Assembly (NCBI GenBank): GCA_009767595.1
Contig: VSDK01010418.1
Coordinates: forward strand, 1-64,000
DNA: 64,000 nt
Direction of reading: 5' to 3'
Origin: Symbiodinium kawagutii
Taxonomy: Eukaryota > Sar > Dinophyceae > Suessiales > Symbiodiniaceae
The notes under the pieces were generated by a model. The model worked only from the letters and a program-made list of their open reading frames with translations. It made no database searches and had not been told where the DNA came from. The translations under genes were made by a program, and so were the position numbers. Shown one piece after another: positions 10,844 through 23,137 of this stretch. Numbering within the stretch: the first letter of the stretch is position 1; each line of letters begins with the position of its first letter.

Positions 10844-13800
10844 GGAAAAGCCACCATAAGCTTCATCGTGCTCTGGGTTTTCCTGTAGGTGTGTTTTCTT
10901 ATTTCCTTCCTTTGTTAGTTCACCAGAGGGCCGATCATCCCCTCAAAAGCTCCCAAAATTGCATTGTGCAGGTTGAAGTAGCCGGAATTTCAATCAATCT
11001 GGCTCAGACCGACTGTTGGTAAATGGCTGGATGCGTCCCCTACGTTGATTCCTGGTAATCTGTGAGTGCCAACCAACCTCACCGTACGTCAACCATCCTC
11101 AACCAGCTTATATTCCATGAAATGGCCACCAATAAATCAAATAGATAGAAAATGATATACATCAAACAACATGGATACTATGTTTGTCTCTAGTCTATGT
11201 TGCAGTACTTGTTGTACAGGATCTACATTGTGTAGGGATATTCCTCAAAGCTCAGGTCTCTTGCAACTTGCATTGGGATTCATTGCTCCGTGACATCTCC
11301 AAGTTCGCGCGGACTGAGTATTTGAAGCTCTTGGAACAGCCCTGCCGTGTGGCGTTGCATCGCTGGCTGAGATCCGAAAACACCTTGAAGCTGCCATACA
11401 TCAATGAGTCCTGGCCAGATCATGATGAATGGATTGGCTTGGATGGTATGCATTGTAATCATCGTTAGTAACATAGGACATAGTACCATCCACTAGACAT
11501 AATTAGATGTGTAATTATAATCAGCAGTTCTTCAGAAGGAATTTGTTGTAGTAATTTTTAAGATGTATAGTAATACAATATAGGAGGGAACCAAAGTCAT
11601 CACAACGACAACGTGTTTCAGTTGTAGTCGAAGATTCTTTCCTCCGCCTTGGCCCAACCCAAAGCTTGGGACCCAGCCCAGCAACCCACCAAGGACTCGA
11701 TGGTTTGGACCCCGTGCAAGAACCCACGGCACCTATGGACCAAACATCCTATTGATGGCAAGGTGCGCATTTGACCAGATCCCAAAATCTCTGAAGTGGG
11801 CGGAGGTTGTGGGGACAAGTTTTGTGGAAGCCTGATGGAGTCTGGCTCTATTGTGGTTCATGTGCAGCCTTGACTTGCAACCAGCATGTAAACTCCTGCA
11901 GGGTCAGGTGGAGTCACTCTCTCTGCTTGGTGGGAACACCTTGCAGGGAGCACGGATTGGATGGCAAATGGCAGATATTTTGGGGCATGCAAGCCCGAAA
12001 TGCGTACAAGAGTGATGACAATAGATTCTAATGCTGCTCTGTGGACACCCGATGATGTGCTGAAGACCAACACACAGACGCATTTGTGCATTATAAAGTG
12101 TATAGAGTGAAATTATTTTAATATTTTAGAAATTTAGACTGAATAGCGGCAGAATTTGCAGCAGTGGCACAGTGGGGAGAACGATCCCTGCACTTGTCAG
12201 AGTATCACTTATTCGCACATTTCAACTTGGTGTTGTGCAGATTTCTTATGCTTTGTGGATGAAGATATGCGGCCAACCCTCCAACCATTGGAGTGATACG
12301 GTGATACGTGGGTCTTGACAGTGTCCTTGTCCTCCCAGATGATTGTGATCTATTGGAAAGCGAAACAGCGCCGCTGGTACTGGGTGCACGCCGAGAAGCA
12401 CAACGGACCTTTCGAATCGCAAAGCCATGCGAAGATGGCGGTAGCAGAGACGTTTTTTGGTCTTAGAATTCGTTTGGTGATGTTCTGTGACTCCCTTGGT
12501 CAAAGCTCTAAATGGATGCGGGAATCCTCCCACGATAGATGAGGCTATGATTCTATGATGCTCATCCTGTGCTGAATTGGGAGGTATGGTAGCGGTTGTG
12601 ATGTGAGTGCTAGAACGTGGACCATGCCCAGATACCAACATGGGACGTACAACATGTCAGAATGGTTCAAACATGTTTGAATCCCAAAATTGTGGGAAAG
12701 ACTGTTGGTTTTAGGTGCTGAACTGCTATGCTTGTCGGATTTGGTCCACTCTGCGCCACATTGGTTAGCAAGACCATTTACTGGAAGATTGCAGCGCCCT
12801 CCATTTTGTCCTAAACTCCTGGATCGCCAGCGGGTATGCCATGGCGTGCCGGCTTGGGTCGTTCCTTCAACGTGAGGTTAGCGAATCAAATGCCGAAGAA
12901 TGTCGAGATGGCGCTCTCCAGAGCGCCTGACTGTCCACATCGGTGGGTCTGGCTTGGACACGGCCATGGTCTACGCCTTTGGCTCACCGTGGCATGCTGT
13001 TTGCTCGTACTGGCATCTTGGCGTCTCAATCATTGGAGAAGGGTAGCTCAAAGAATACGGGGTTCCCCAAGCACACCATGGACCAATGATCATGATCCAG
13101 ATGTTCATGATCATTCATAGGCAGAGAAATGTAACTGTAACACGCTTTAACCACAGACTCCTGCAGTTCTGCAACATCGTCGGCTCCAGTTCACTGCTGT
13201 GGTATTCTTGGTGAAGTCAGGTGAGCCATGAATAATGTTTTCCAGGGCTACTGGTGGATCTACAAATATTTGAACTGGCCAGTTCCATGGCGATATCAGA
13301 GATCGTTCAGGAAAGAGCTACTGTTCCACCTCATTATTCCCCACCTTGCATGGGAAGGTTACTGTACTGGCCATAGCTTTTTGTTCATATACGCTATACC
13401 TGGATGATAGCGTCACCACATGGCCAGCTTGGTTCGGTGTTGCCAGAAATGGGTTTGAAAGAACATGAATCCAAACACAGGACACCAAAGATTCCCCATG
13501 TCATGGTGAAGCGGGATCCTCCTAAGGTACTTCTGCTAGTCTCACGACTTCCAGGAGCTGATGGAGTTGAAGCAGTGCGCAGTGTGGACGGCCTCTTGTC
13601 GATTGAGCTACAGCGTGCCATATCCATACATGTCATCTCATGTCTTGAGTCATCCCCTTTCTGAAGAAGTCATTGCATACAATGTGTACCGTGTACAGTG
13701 TAGGTTTTTGTTGGCGTTTCAGCCTTTTATTTGCAGAGTTTGGCCATTAACTGGGCAATTTCAGTGGTTACTTAGGGTAAGGCTGTGGGGTTTGACCGCT

Positions 13801-14910
13801 TGCAAGAACCTTCGGGACTGGTTGCAACAGAACGCATGAATGTTTGAGGGCAATTAGTAGCGGTCTCCCGTAGATAGAGCTTGTTGACGAAAATGCAAAT
13901 TTACTTGCTAAATCATCCCTTGCATCACATGATTGAGAGGTATTTGATTGTAATTAACGGGATATCTTTCTATGAGATGATGTGATAAGGTGACATGGCT
14001 ATGGGTCCAAAAGCTGGTACCCTGGGTGAACATCTTTCCGAGGTGCATCATCGCGCAGCCAGTTGCTCTTGGAGCCAGGACACCCGCCGCGCTGCACTTC
14101 AATTTTTTGGATGAAATGGTATTTGTCACCATGAATGATAGCACAGTATAGTGATTGCAATGATGACATTTTTTGTGGTTACGTGTGATGATAGTGATTC
14201 ATAATGAATAATGATTCATGATGAATAATGTTCAGAAAAATCGTGACAAACGTGATCATTTTGATATCAGTTGTGTTTGGCCCACCTCAGGCAGGTTTTT
14301 GTCTTTTGGCAAGGAGGCATGCGGAGATGTTTGTTGGGCCAAGTTCCAAGTCAAAAACACTCTCCACATTTGACCCATCATGGACATTTGACTACAGCAA
14401 CGATCTCTGTATTTTGTCTCAACATTGGCACCCCGTGTTTCCAAACCGGTCCTCCACCAGGAGGTCCGGCAGTGTGGTCATGTGCCGAAGTGGCTGAGTG
14501 GATCACATCCATCTTCTCAGGGGTGCCAGAGGCAGCACAAAGTTATGGTGCGCGGATTCGAGAAGTGGGAGTTGATGGAGAGATGCTGTTGCACTGTGTT
14601 TCGGATGCTGCTTGGCTGCAAAGGATCTCTGAATCCACGGCTGTTCTTGCTCTCGATTTTGTTGTTGTTCTTGTTCTTGCTCTTGTTGCTGTTGCTGTTG
14701 TTGTGTTGTTGTTGTTGTTGTTGTTGCTGCTTGTTGTTTGGTGTTTGGTGTTGGTGTTGGAGTGGTGGTGGTGCTGTCCTCGCCATCGTCGTTGTCGTGT
14801 TGTTGTTTTCACAAATTTGGGGCTGGACCGAGGCTTGTTTGGAAGGCGAGCTTGGCATCACCAGGCTTCACAGAGAGAAGTTGCTTCGGGCTTTGAGTCA
14901 ACTGCAATGA
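10143..14910 (+). CDS. Multi-exon protein with C-terminal SAM domain (5' end not found)
   Basis: About 15 exons with compatible phases: 10143-10279, 10535-10603, 11256-11445, 11820-11902, 12339-12440, 12715-12763, 12922-12998, 13157-13220, 13246-13357, about 13404-13526, 13555-13776, 14014-14118, 14295-14337, 14461-14606 and 14833-14910 (stop TGA). Most donors are GT; the last two are GC. The tenth exon start and the 14295 exon are the weakest. The C-terminus is a sterile alpha motif domain: VWSCAEVAEWI, then VDGEMLLHCVSD, then, after the last intron, ELGITRLHREKLLRAL. SAM domains bind other SAM domains, proteins or RNA. Upstream are Cys/His pairs suggesting a small zinc-binding segment (WLYCGSCAALTCNQHVNSC, 11850-11900; LNCYACRIW, 12715-12750) and a tryptophan-rich exon (YWKAKQRRWYWVHAE). 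No catalytic domain was recognised. The first exon is missing, and the gene may begin near 10.1 kb or continue from 8360-10006. Confidence 0.55.
10804..10840. repeat. (AG)n microsatellite
   Basis: About 18 AG dinucleotides in the intron 10604-11255 of the SAM-domain gene. Confidence 0.95.
14640..14750 (+). repeat. (TTG)n microsatellite inside the SAM-domain intron
   Basis: TTG/TTC/TGC-rich trinucleotide tract filling much of the last intron (14607-14832, GC-AG). It interrupts the SAM domain coding sequence between VSD and ACLEGELGIT. The long open frames through it, rich in leucine, valine or cysteine, are artefacts. Confidence 0.9.
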
Positions 14911-16895
14911 AGCGAACGTGAAATTTCAAATCAGCAGAACCCTGAGGAACAGTTGGAAATGAAAACGGTTTCGAACTTGCAAGGTTTGACTGTGTGTCAA
15001 CCCGAATTCGGCCTAGTGTGTTCGCGGGCGAACACAGCTAGTGACAGACGATCGTCTTTGACCAAGTTGAAAATTTGTATAGACTCGACTATGGACGTCG
15101 CACAGAAATTGATTGGGAATGAGTCTTGGCACTTTGCATGCTGTAGCCTGACCTACAACATCCAGAAATGGGGTGCTCCTGCCTGCGAAAAAAATCCCGC
15201 GATTTCAAGTGAAGCAGCAGGCGACTGGCTTCTTGATGCACAGGGACATGGACAAACCATCCCAAAAAGCTTTTAACCGTACATCCGAGACATGCCCGGG
15301 TGAAAAACACATTATGTCAACATTTTCTTTGGGATCTCATCCATTGCCGACTGGTACTGAATGGAGAACTCCCTGCCGTTAACACCTATCACATTGGGGG
15401 TAAGTCAACATTTGATCCAGTGGTGGGCTCAGCATGTTTGTATCGCTCGTATTGCTGAGCCATTTGACCGGAATGATTTGGTTGAGATGATATGCTATGA
15501 TGTGCTTAGTGTTTGATGCTTGGCTAGACATGGTCATTGATCACTTATCAGTACCATCCTGCCAATTACCAAACACCCTGAATTCTGCACGTTGACAGAG
15601 GAATGCAGCGCATGCTTCCACACCAAAATTTGGCAGAGTCTGTAGACTTCCAACCCCAAAAGCGCATTCCATGTTGGAGGGATAGGAACCTTGATGGTGA
15701 ACCTCAATGGCCGGTGGTCCAAAGGATCAACAATCACCTTGGCCTTTGCCTTGGCCCAGGAGGGCCAACCCCTCTCCTTCCGTGAACGTCTGGAACCACA
15801 GAAACTGCAGTGGGATTGGTCGTCCATCTCCACTGTCAATGGGGCTGACAAGCTGATGGCTCCACGTTGAAGGCGTTTAGATCCACACTTTTGGTTTCTT
15901 TCAATTGGACACTGGGGGCCAGATTCTTGACCAATGCCTCAAGTTTGCAGGTGTTCAGAGGAAGCACGCGGTATGTCAATAAAGAGCAGTATAGTATTGC
16001 TTGGAACTTTGTCAAGGACGTCGCCCAAGGTGTCATGATCAGTTGGGAGACAAGGATTTCTTTCAAGTAGTTGTTTGACTGGCCGTTTTTCTAGGAGGGG
16101 CTGCGCTGTTTCCGATGTGATTTGTGTGATGCTGAGGAGGCTCGGCACAGGCAGTCCCTTGACGACAGTGACCAGATTCTTTGGAGGCCCCTCCCCTGGC
16201 AAAGGAGCCAGGTCAGCATGAACTTGGCACAAATGGGCTCAACACTGTTCAGCTCAAACAGTAACTTGACATTCGACGCAGCACTTGCACGGACATTTTG
16301 CTTTAGGTTGGTTGCTGAAAGTTTGTCCAGCGGCGCGACAGGGGACCTCCGTCTGACTGCTCATCCACAGCACAGGATATTTCTGCTTGGTTAGTAGAGA
16401 CAGGCCTACACTTGCCATGGGTTTATCAGCATGCCTGGCTTGCAGGTGATTCGCTGGATCATCCCAGTGCAGCTGGCCCATGAGACTGTGGAGGTCCAGA
16501 GCATGATTAAGCCATTTTGAGCCTCGCTGCGTTGTTGGTAGACGTGATAAAGTATCTCAAATGGTTTGTTTTGTTTGGTTTCTTTTTCAGCTTCGAAGCG
16601 CGCTGATGATTGGTGGTCAATTTGGCATGTCACTTGATCCACTTGACAAACATTCTGCCGCCTTTCGGTTGGATCTGAGTGATGTCGGCCCAGTAGGTTA
16701 CCGCAAGCACATGCAAGCACTCAATAGAATACACTGCATACACATCAGCAGTGCAACTGACATGGTCCCACGCCAAAGTTTCAGAACATGTGTGACACAA
16801 ACTCCGACATGGCACACGAAGAGATAGCACTGCATCATCAACACTCGCGATCGCTTCATCCCCTTCTTCAAATCATCTTGTTTTTGGTTGCTGCC
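14911..16895. other. Intergenic; duplicated 5' flank of gene B from about 15890
   Basis: From 14911 to about 15500 nothing is recognised. About 15534-15851 holds a fairly coding-like frame on the - strand (105 codons, with SHCSFCGSRRSRKERGW) and another on the + strand; neither can be identified. From about 15900 to 16895 the sequence is a diverged copy of 22085-23137 before gene C. It starts with the shared block GATTCTTGACCA, runs through CTTTGTCAAGGAC and TTCTTTGGAGGCCCC, and ends at the conserved leader. Confidence 0.6.
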
Positions 16896-17938
16896 ATGCC
16901 TTTTCTTTCAAAGGATGAGTTTGAGGAGTGGGCTGACAACAGAGCCAGCACCATGTTGTGGCAGCCAATGAATGCTTGCGGTGCATTCTGTGGGCTGTGC
17001 TACGCAGCTGGTGAAGCTTTGAGGAATTTGAGGGTCCTGAGAGGGGCTTCACCTGTGAAATACCGCGTCGTCACCCATGACAAACCACAAATCGAAGTTG
17101 CCCAAGCTGATACCGAAGAGGAGTGTTTGGATTTGTTGGCAAGACTGAATTCCTTGACTGCGTCAGATGTCTTGGCAGCGATTTCATCAAATAGGGAGGA
17201 AGTGCTGGAGCAGATGATCGACAAAGCACGGAAGGACACGGAAATAGGCACTGCAGAAGGGCATCAAGAATTTCTCTCCATCGAAATGCTGCAGAAGATT
17301 GCTTTTTTGGAGGGAGAAAATGCTTCTCTTCAACAAGAGCTTGAAGAGGCGCGAAAGGCAATTGGGAAGAAAGACTTGGAAAAGCAAGAGCTTCGAGATG
17401 AATTCGAAGCTGTCATGGCCATGGCTCAACAGGCCTTAGCCCAAGCTTTGCCAGCCGATGGCCCAACGACCTTCGATCCCGCTGCACTCATCCTCACTCT
17501 AGAGGACCAGGAGGCCAGCACAGGTGAAAGTGCAGAGATGCCTTCCAACCACCACCATGAGTTGGAAGACATGAGCTTTGTCCAACAGGTGCTGCAAGGC
17601 CCATTCAGCTCCAGCGTGGCCAAGCAGTTTTGGCAACTGGCAGCAGCTCCATACCGAGCCAGGAGCTGTCACGGTGACCGCGCCCGTGTGGAGGTGCAGG
17701 GCCAGCTGTGGGAAGTCATTGCCCACAACCAAGCAACAGAGACGTTGGTGGTTGGGAGGCAAGTTCGGGGTACTTCCATTTTGGAGCTCGGCTTCCGGGG
17801 AACCGTGACAGAAGATGCCTACGGCAACACAAGCTGCGCAAATTGGTGGTACAACGTGCAAGCAGCAGCTGTACCTCTTCAGAGTCCGAATGGTGAGGAT
17901 TCGGCAGTGCTGGTGCACAAAGGCCCCGGGCTTCAATG

Positions 17939-17992
<54 letters not shown>

Positions 17993-20419
17993 TCGGTTTG
18001 CTGCAGTTTTTTAGAAGTAATTATCCCTACACAACTCCACTCAAGTCCAGGTGACAAACAGCAATTGCATGCTGTCAAGATGCCAATCAGTACACTAGCA
18101 CTTCTCGCCATAGTTTAGCCTTAACATCATTCACCAAACAGATGTGATCAAGTACAAAATACGCGTTGACCCTTGAGTCATTGCCGCTAGCCTCAGGGGA
18201 GGGATGTGTTATGTGTTGTTGTTTCGGCCGGAGGCTTTCAAGATGCCTATGTGGCTGTCAAGTCCACGGTGATGTCATGGCTGGAGAAGACTTCGAAATC
18301 CAGCACGGGTCGCCCCAGTGTGCGCATAGCCGGCCATTCCTTGGGTGGTGCCCTAGCGACTTTGACGGCGGTCGACATCAAACAAAGCGGATGGGAGGTT
18401 GATGGCGTGGTCACATTCGGCAGTCCCAAAGTCGGAATGGACAACTTCAAGTCGTTGTATCAGGACTTGGGATTGCACCTTCGGACGGCGCGCTTCGCCA
18501 ATCAATATGATGGCATTCCTTGGCTTCCTCTATCTCCGGGCTTTGAGCATGTAGTGGAGGACCGTTGCTTCGGTCGGTGGATGGAGGGGCCCAGTATTCA
18601 TGCTCATCGCATCGAAGGGAGTTACAGGTCCTACTACCACACTCTGCAAGATGAAGTTGACTGCCGCGAAGACCCCCACAGGGGCGTCTGCACCTTGAAC
18701 TCGTTGGTGTCATGTGCCCCAGATGCCATCCAGAGGTTCATGGGACCAGGTGCCCCAGATGCCATCCAGAGGTTCATGGGACCAGGTGACATGGCGCATG
18801 CTTTGGATTCCTTGACTCACACGAAGCAGGAACTCAAGGCCGACATCACTTGGTATGCTGAACGCATGGTCTCAGCTGTCTTCGCAGTTAAGAAAAGTGT
18901 CGGGCAGATTCAGAAATTGAAATGGCTCGTGGACATGGAGGAATTGGCTGACATCATCACGAACTACAAGGAGAAGCTCCGGACATGGCAGGAAGGAGTT
19001 CCGCAGTGGTTTCTTCTGTACAAACTTAAATTGCGCAAACTCCTTGAAGCAGCAAAGTTGGAGTTGAACGAAAAGTCCGAGCTGGCCCCGAATCTTGTCA
19101 TGCTATACATGGAAGCTGCACACTTACTCAGAGCTGCCATGAAGGCTTCAGGTGCATGTCCAACAGATGTCAGGAGGGAACTTGGAGATTTCCTTGCGAA
19201 AGCCAAGGGTTTGGTTTTGAGGTGCTTCCATTTGGACACCCAGCAGATGAACAAGATCTTACGGCTTTTGCCAGATGATTTCGAATTGCCAGAAGATGTT
19301 TCAGTGAGCTTGCCGGGTCAGATCTTGGAGCTTCGCCGCCCAAGATGTCTTGAGTTTGGAAGTACTTTTCTGAGGCTGTTGAAGTGGACTGGCAAAGCGC
19401 ATTTGCACAGCTTGAAAATTAAGCTTGACCAGCAGCAAGAAGCGATCCCAGACATTCACATTGACACCATCTTGTCTCAGATTGCCAAGAACTTGCCGTT
19501 CAATCTGAGTTCCTTGGCCTTGGATTTCAGAGGGTGCGACCACATCACTGATGCATTGGTGCAGCAGATTGCCAGCAACTTGCCCGAGAACCTCACTTCT
19601 TTGACTTTGGATTTTGGAGGGTGCAACAAGGTCACTGATGCATCGGCGCAGCAGATTGCCGGCAATTTGCCACAGAGATTGGTTTCCTTGAACTTGAACT
19701 TCGGGCAGTGCCGGAAGGTCACTGGTTCATCCACGCAACTGATTGCTCGCAAGCTGCCAGAGAACTTAATTTCCTTGAGTTTGGACTTTAGCCAGTGCCA
19801 AAAAGTCACGTCAACATGTGCAGAGAAAATAGGGCTCAATTTACCAAAAAGTCTGACTTCCTTGAGTTTGAATCTTCGCCAATGCTGGCTACTTGCTGAT
19901 GCATGTGTGCAGCAAGTTGCAAGCAACTTGCAAAAGAGCCTGGTTTCCTTAAGCTTGGATTTTCGCGAATGCTGGCGCATCACTGATGCATCGGTGGAGC
20001 AGATTGCCCGAAACTTGCCCACGAACCTCACTTCTTTGAGCTTGGATTTTGGCGGGTGCAGTAAGATCACTGATGCATCTGTGCAGAAGATTGCTAGCAA
20101 CTTGCCAAAGAATTTGCTTTCCTTGATCTTGGGTTTTCGGCTGTGCAAGAATATCACTGATGCTTCTGTGCAGAGTATTGTCAGCAACTTGCCCAAGAAT
20201 CTCACTTCTCTGAGTTTGGACTTTGGCTCGTGCAAGATCATTGGTGATGCATCCTTGAAGCAGATTGCCAGCAGCTTGCCGCAGGACCTCACTTCCTTGA
20301 GCTTGATGTTTTGCCGTCATTGGCTCATCGCTAATGCATCTATGCAGCAGTTTGACAGCATCTTGCCCGGCTTGCCCAAGAACCTCACTTCTGTGAGCTT
20401 GGGCGTTGATAGAGTTTGA
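16896..20419 (+). CDS. Class 3 lipase / leucine-rich repeat fusion protein, copy B
   Basis: Exons 16896-17922 and 18234-20419 joined across a 311-base GC-AG intron give 1070 residues. An in-frame ATG at 16788 exists, but the MPFLSKDEF start is chosen because all paralogues share it. N-terminal domain (1-108), coiled coil (about 120-190), class 3 lipase domain (about 270-480), helical linker (480-760) and 10 leucine-rich repeats plus a remnant (763-1070). The lipase motifs look complete: FRGT (300-303) for the oxyanion strand, GHSLGG with Ser378, Asp435 in FANQYDGIP, and His467 in HRIEGS. Repeats 3-5 have drifted from the ITDAS consensus (for example QCRKVTGSSTQLIA), so this array looks older than that of copy C. 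A 36-base perfect tandem duplication (18714-18785) adds twelve residues (APDAIQRFMGPG) to the linker. The copy is intact and may be catalytic. Confidence 0.88.
17938..17991 (+). repeat. (ATC)n microsatellite in the intron of copy B
   Basis: About 18 ATC units just after the GC donor of the single intron (17923-18233). Read in frame with exon 1 it would give polyisoleucine, which is not expected in the protein. Confidence 0.95.
18714..18785 (+). repeat. 36-base perfect tandem duplication in copy B
   Basis: Two identical 36-base units at 18714-18749 and 18750-18785, each coding twelve residues (APDAIQRFMGPG) in the linker after the lipase domain. It keeps frame and is absent from copies A, C and D. 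Confidence 0.95.
19492..20416 (+). repeat. LRR-coding tandem repeat of copy B (87-base unit)
   Basis: Ten units of 87 bases and a remnant in one exon, each beginning at LP.NL.SL.LDF. Units are more diverged from one another than those of copy C. Confidence 0.88.
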
Positions 20420-23137
20420 TGGGCAGCAGGCGGCTTTGGACGCCTGGTACCGCATTTGTAGTAGCTGTTCGGCACATGCACGGACTTGCGCGCTTATAAC
20501 GAAAGGAAGCAAAAGAGCCGGCAAGCATCAGCAAACAGTTTTGTGATGTACAGTTTTGGGTCATATACCTGCTGAATTGCAAAGGGTATGATCCTTGGAC
20601 CGTGAACAGTCCGAGGATCACTACAGGAAGGTCATCCAAATTCGAAGTGGCAAGCCCGTACTTTAATATATGACTTTTTTTAATGTATAACATCGAATAC
20701 AAAACTGATTGCATGGAGGGGCATCTTTGTTTGCTGTTTGTTTGTATTGATGACCTGCCGTAGGCCCTGGCCACACAATAGGCCTGGCCGGCGTGCTCAA
20801 TGATGGCTGCAAATGAGATGGCAGTCCCGAAAGCTTTCAATCCTTGCTTTATGCACAGACAACCCCATTGAACTCATAGAACCCATGCGACACTAAAGGA
20901 AAAGCCGCAAAAAGAACCTGGGTTTCCAAAAAGCGTTTGCCAAGAATTCTTCTTGAACACAAACGCAAGGCAAATCGTAAATTCTCCAACAGTACAACAT
21001 GAGCTGCAGCACGGGAATCCAGCATTGTCCACGTGCTGCACAAGATCCATCAGCTCTTGATGGGAATGTTGCATATGACAATGACAGTTAGTGGGTCTTA
21101 GAACGCCGTCGAAAGAAAGAAAGGAATTAGGTTGGAAGCGCCCAAATTCTTGGTTTCTTGGTTTTTCATGGGCCATCAAAACCAAGAGGGAACCCACATT
21201 CCACATTTGCATACCAATGGGGTATTTATTGGTTTGAAATTTTTCAGCTGCCCCCCGTGAGAACGACATCAAGAGAACGACTGGGATTGTCGGCAGTTTT
21301 AGCAAATTGAAATCAGAGATTGAACACTTTCGCGACTATATGTGCCATATGTGCCCATATGTACTTTTGACGAGCCATGCATATATAGTAATAAAGTCTA
21401 TTGGAAAGATGCAGCAACTTCCTGCTTCTGAATGTGTTGTCATGTCTCGCTGCTCTTGGTGGTTGTTAGGTCCATTGCTGCGGCGATCTATGGGTGCGAA
21501 TGCCCTCAACACGTGCATGACCTGCCCGGCTCCAAGCATAGCGATCAGCTCACGGGGCAGAGTTGAAACCCACACAGTAACATGTTTCTGCGTGGCTGGT
21601 TTGCTGCTCTATGTTGAAGTGGTGCCAGTTTGTTGGTATGGGCGAGTCAAGGCCATTGGTAAGTTATAGAACGGTTTTGCACTGGCAGTGCTCCTTTGAA
21701 GCGCTTTCACGTGGAATCAGGTCGACGATTGCCCCAGGATGACCACCAGAGCCGGTGGTAGCGTCCCCAGCTGAGCCCAGATGTTCTTGTGAATGGCCTC
21801 AGGGCGTGGCAAAATGATAAAGGTGCATGTTATCTCTTGAGGTATCGTATATATAATCTAATATAATATACCATTACTTATCACTGGCCATTGTCAATCA
21901 GACTCGATCAGAATGGGCGGATAGATACACATTCAAGATACAGCATGCGCAGATCCTTGCACCTGCTTCACATGATTTTACTTTCGAACGCCGAGCAGAT
22001 GCTGTATGAGGTGGATGAAATAAGACTAAGACAAGATATATGTCGCTAAGATTCTTGAAGATTCAATGACCACACATAAGTCATGTGAAAGGAGGTGGGA
22101 TTCTTGACCATCGCCTCAAGTTCTCAAGTTTGCAGATGTTCGGCTCAGAGGAAGCACCCAGCATGTCCGTAAAGTGCAGTATTGTTTAGAACTTTGTCAA
22201 GGACCTGGTCCAAGAAAAAAGATCAGCTGGGAAACACAGATTTCTTTCAAAAAGTTTTTTGGCCAACCGTTTTTTCGGGACGGGCTGCATTGTTTCCCAT
22301 GTGATTTGTTTGATGTTGAGGAGGCTCGGCCAAGTCAGTCCCTTGACGACATGAACCAGATTCTTTGGAGGCCCCCCCTCCGCTGGCAAAGGGGCCAGGT
22401 TACCGTCAACTTGGCATAAATAGACTCAACACTTTTAAACTCGCTCAAACAATGACTGGCGCATGGTTGGATGGCTTGCTTTTTGAGATGCGATGCACTA
22501 CGTGCACACTGACATTCCGCCAAATGTTTGTTGCAAAAGATGTGTCCAGCTGCGCAACAGGAGGACCTCCTTGGGACTGCTCATCCACAACTCGGGATGC
22601 CCCTGCTTGGTTAGTAGAAACAGGCCTACATTTGCCATGGGTTTCTCAGCATGCCCCTGGCTCGCAGGTGGCTGCATCGTGCCGCTGCAGCTGTTCCACC
22701 AGGCCGTGGAGCACCTTTGGGTGGCTGGCCCAGAGCATGGTTGAGCCATTTTAGCCTCGTTGCTTCCTGATAGATGCCAAGAATGCCTGATATATCAAAT
22801 TTCAGGGATATGGTTTGTTTTGTTTGATTTCTGTTTCAGCTTCGAAGCCCAGAGGTGATTGGTGGTCGATGTGGCACGCCACTTGGTTCAGTTGACAAAC
22901 ATTCTGCCGCATTTGGGTTGGATCTGAGTGATGTGGGCCCAGCAGGTTGCCGCAAGCACATGCGAGCACTCAATAGGATACATTGCATACACATTAGGAG
23001 TGCAAGTAACATGGTGCAGCAACAAAGTTTCTGAACATGCATGACACAAACTCCCACATGGCATGCGAGGAGATACAAATTAGCACTGCATCATCCACAC
23101 TTGCTTCAGACCTTTTTAAAATCATCCTGCTGCTGCC
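20420..23137. other. Intergenic; duplicated 5' flank of gene C from about 22085
   Basis: From 20420 to about 22080 no gene is recognised; frames on both strands are short and lack splice support. From about 22085 to 23137 the sequence is the paralogue of 15900-16895 before gene B, so the duplicated unit carried at least 1 kb of upstream DNA. The segment 22870-23137 is also shared with the flank of gene A. Confidence 0.6.

Noticed and set aside
16508-16530. Possible relic of the dinoflagellate spliced leader (AGCCATTTTGAGCC) before gene B
   Set aside because: Only about ten bases match, the copies before A and C are poorer or inverted, and the distance to the ATG is nearly 400 bases.
19477-20292. 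Long antisense open frames over the LRR arrays (also 3415-4056, 4096-4746, 26094-27048)
   Set aside because: They are the reverse complement of the 87-base LRR unit. The repeat keeps the antisense frame open, and the sense strand has the recognisable LRR pattern.
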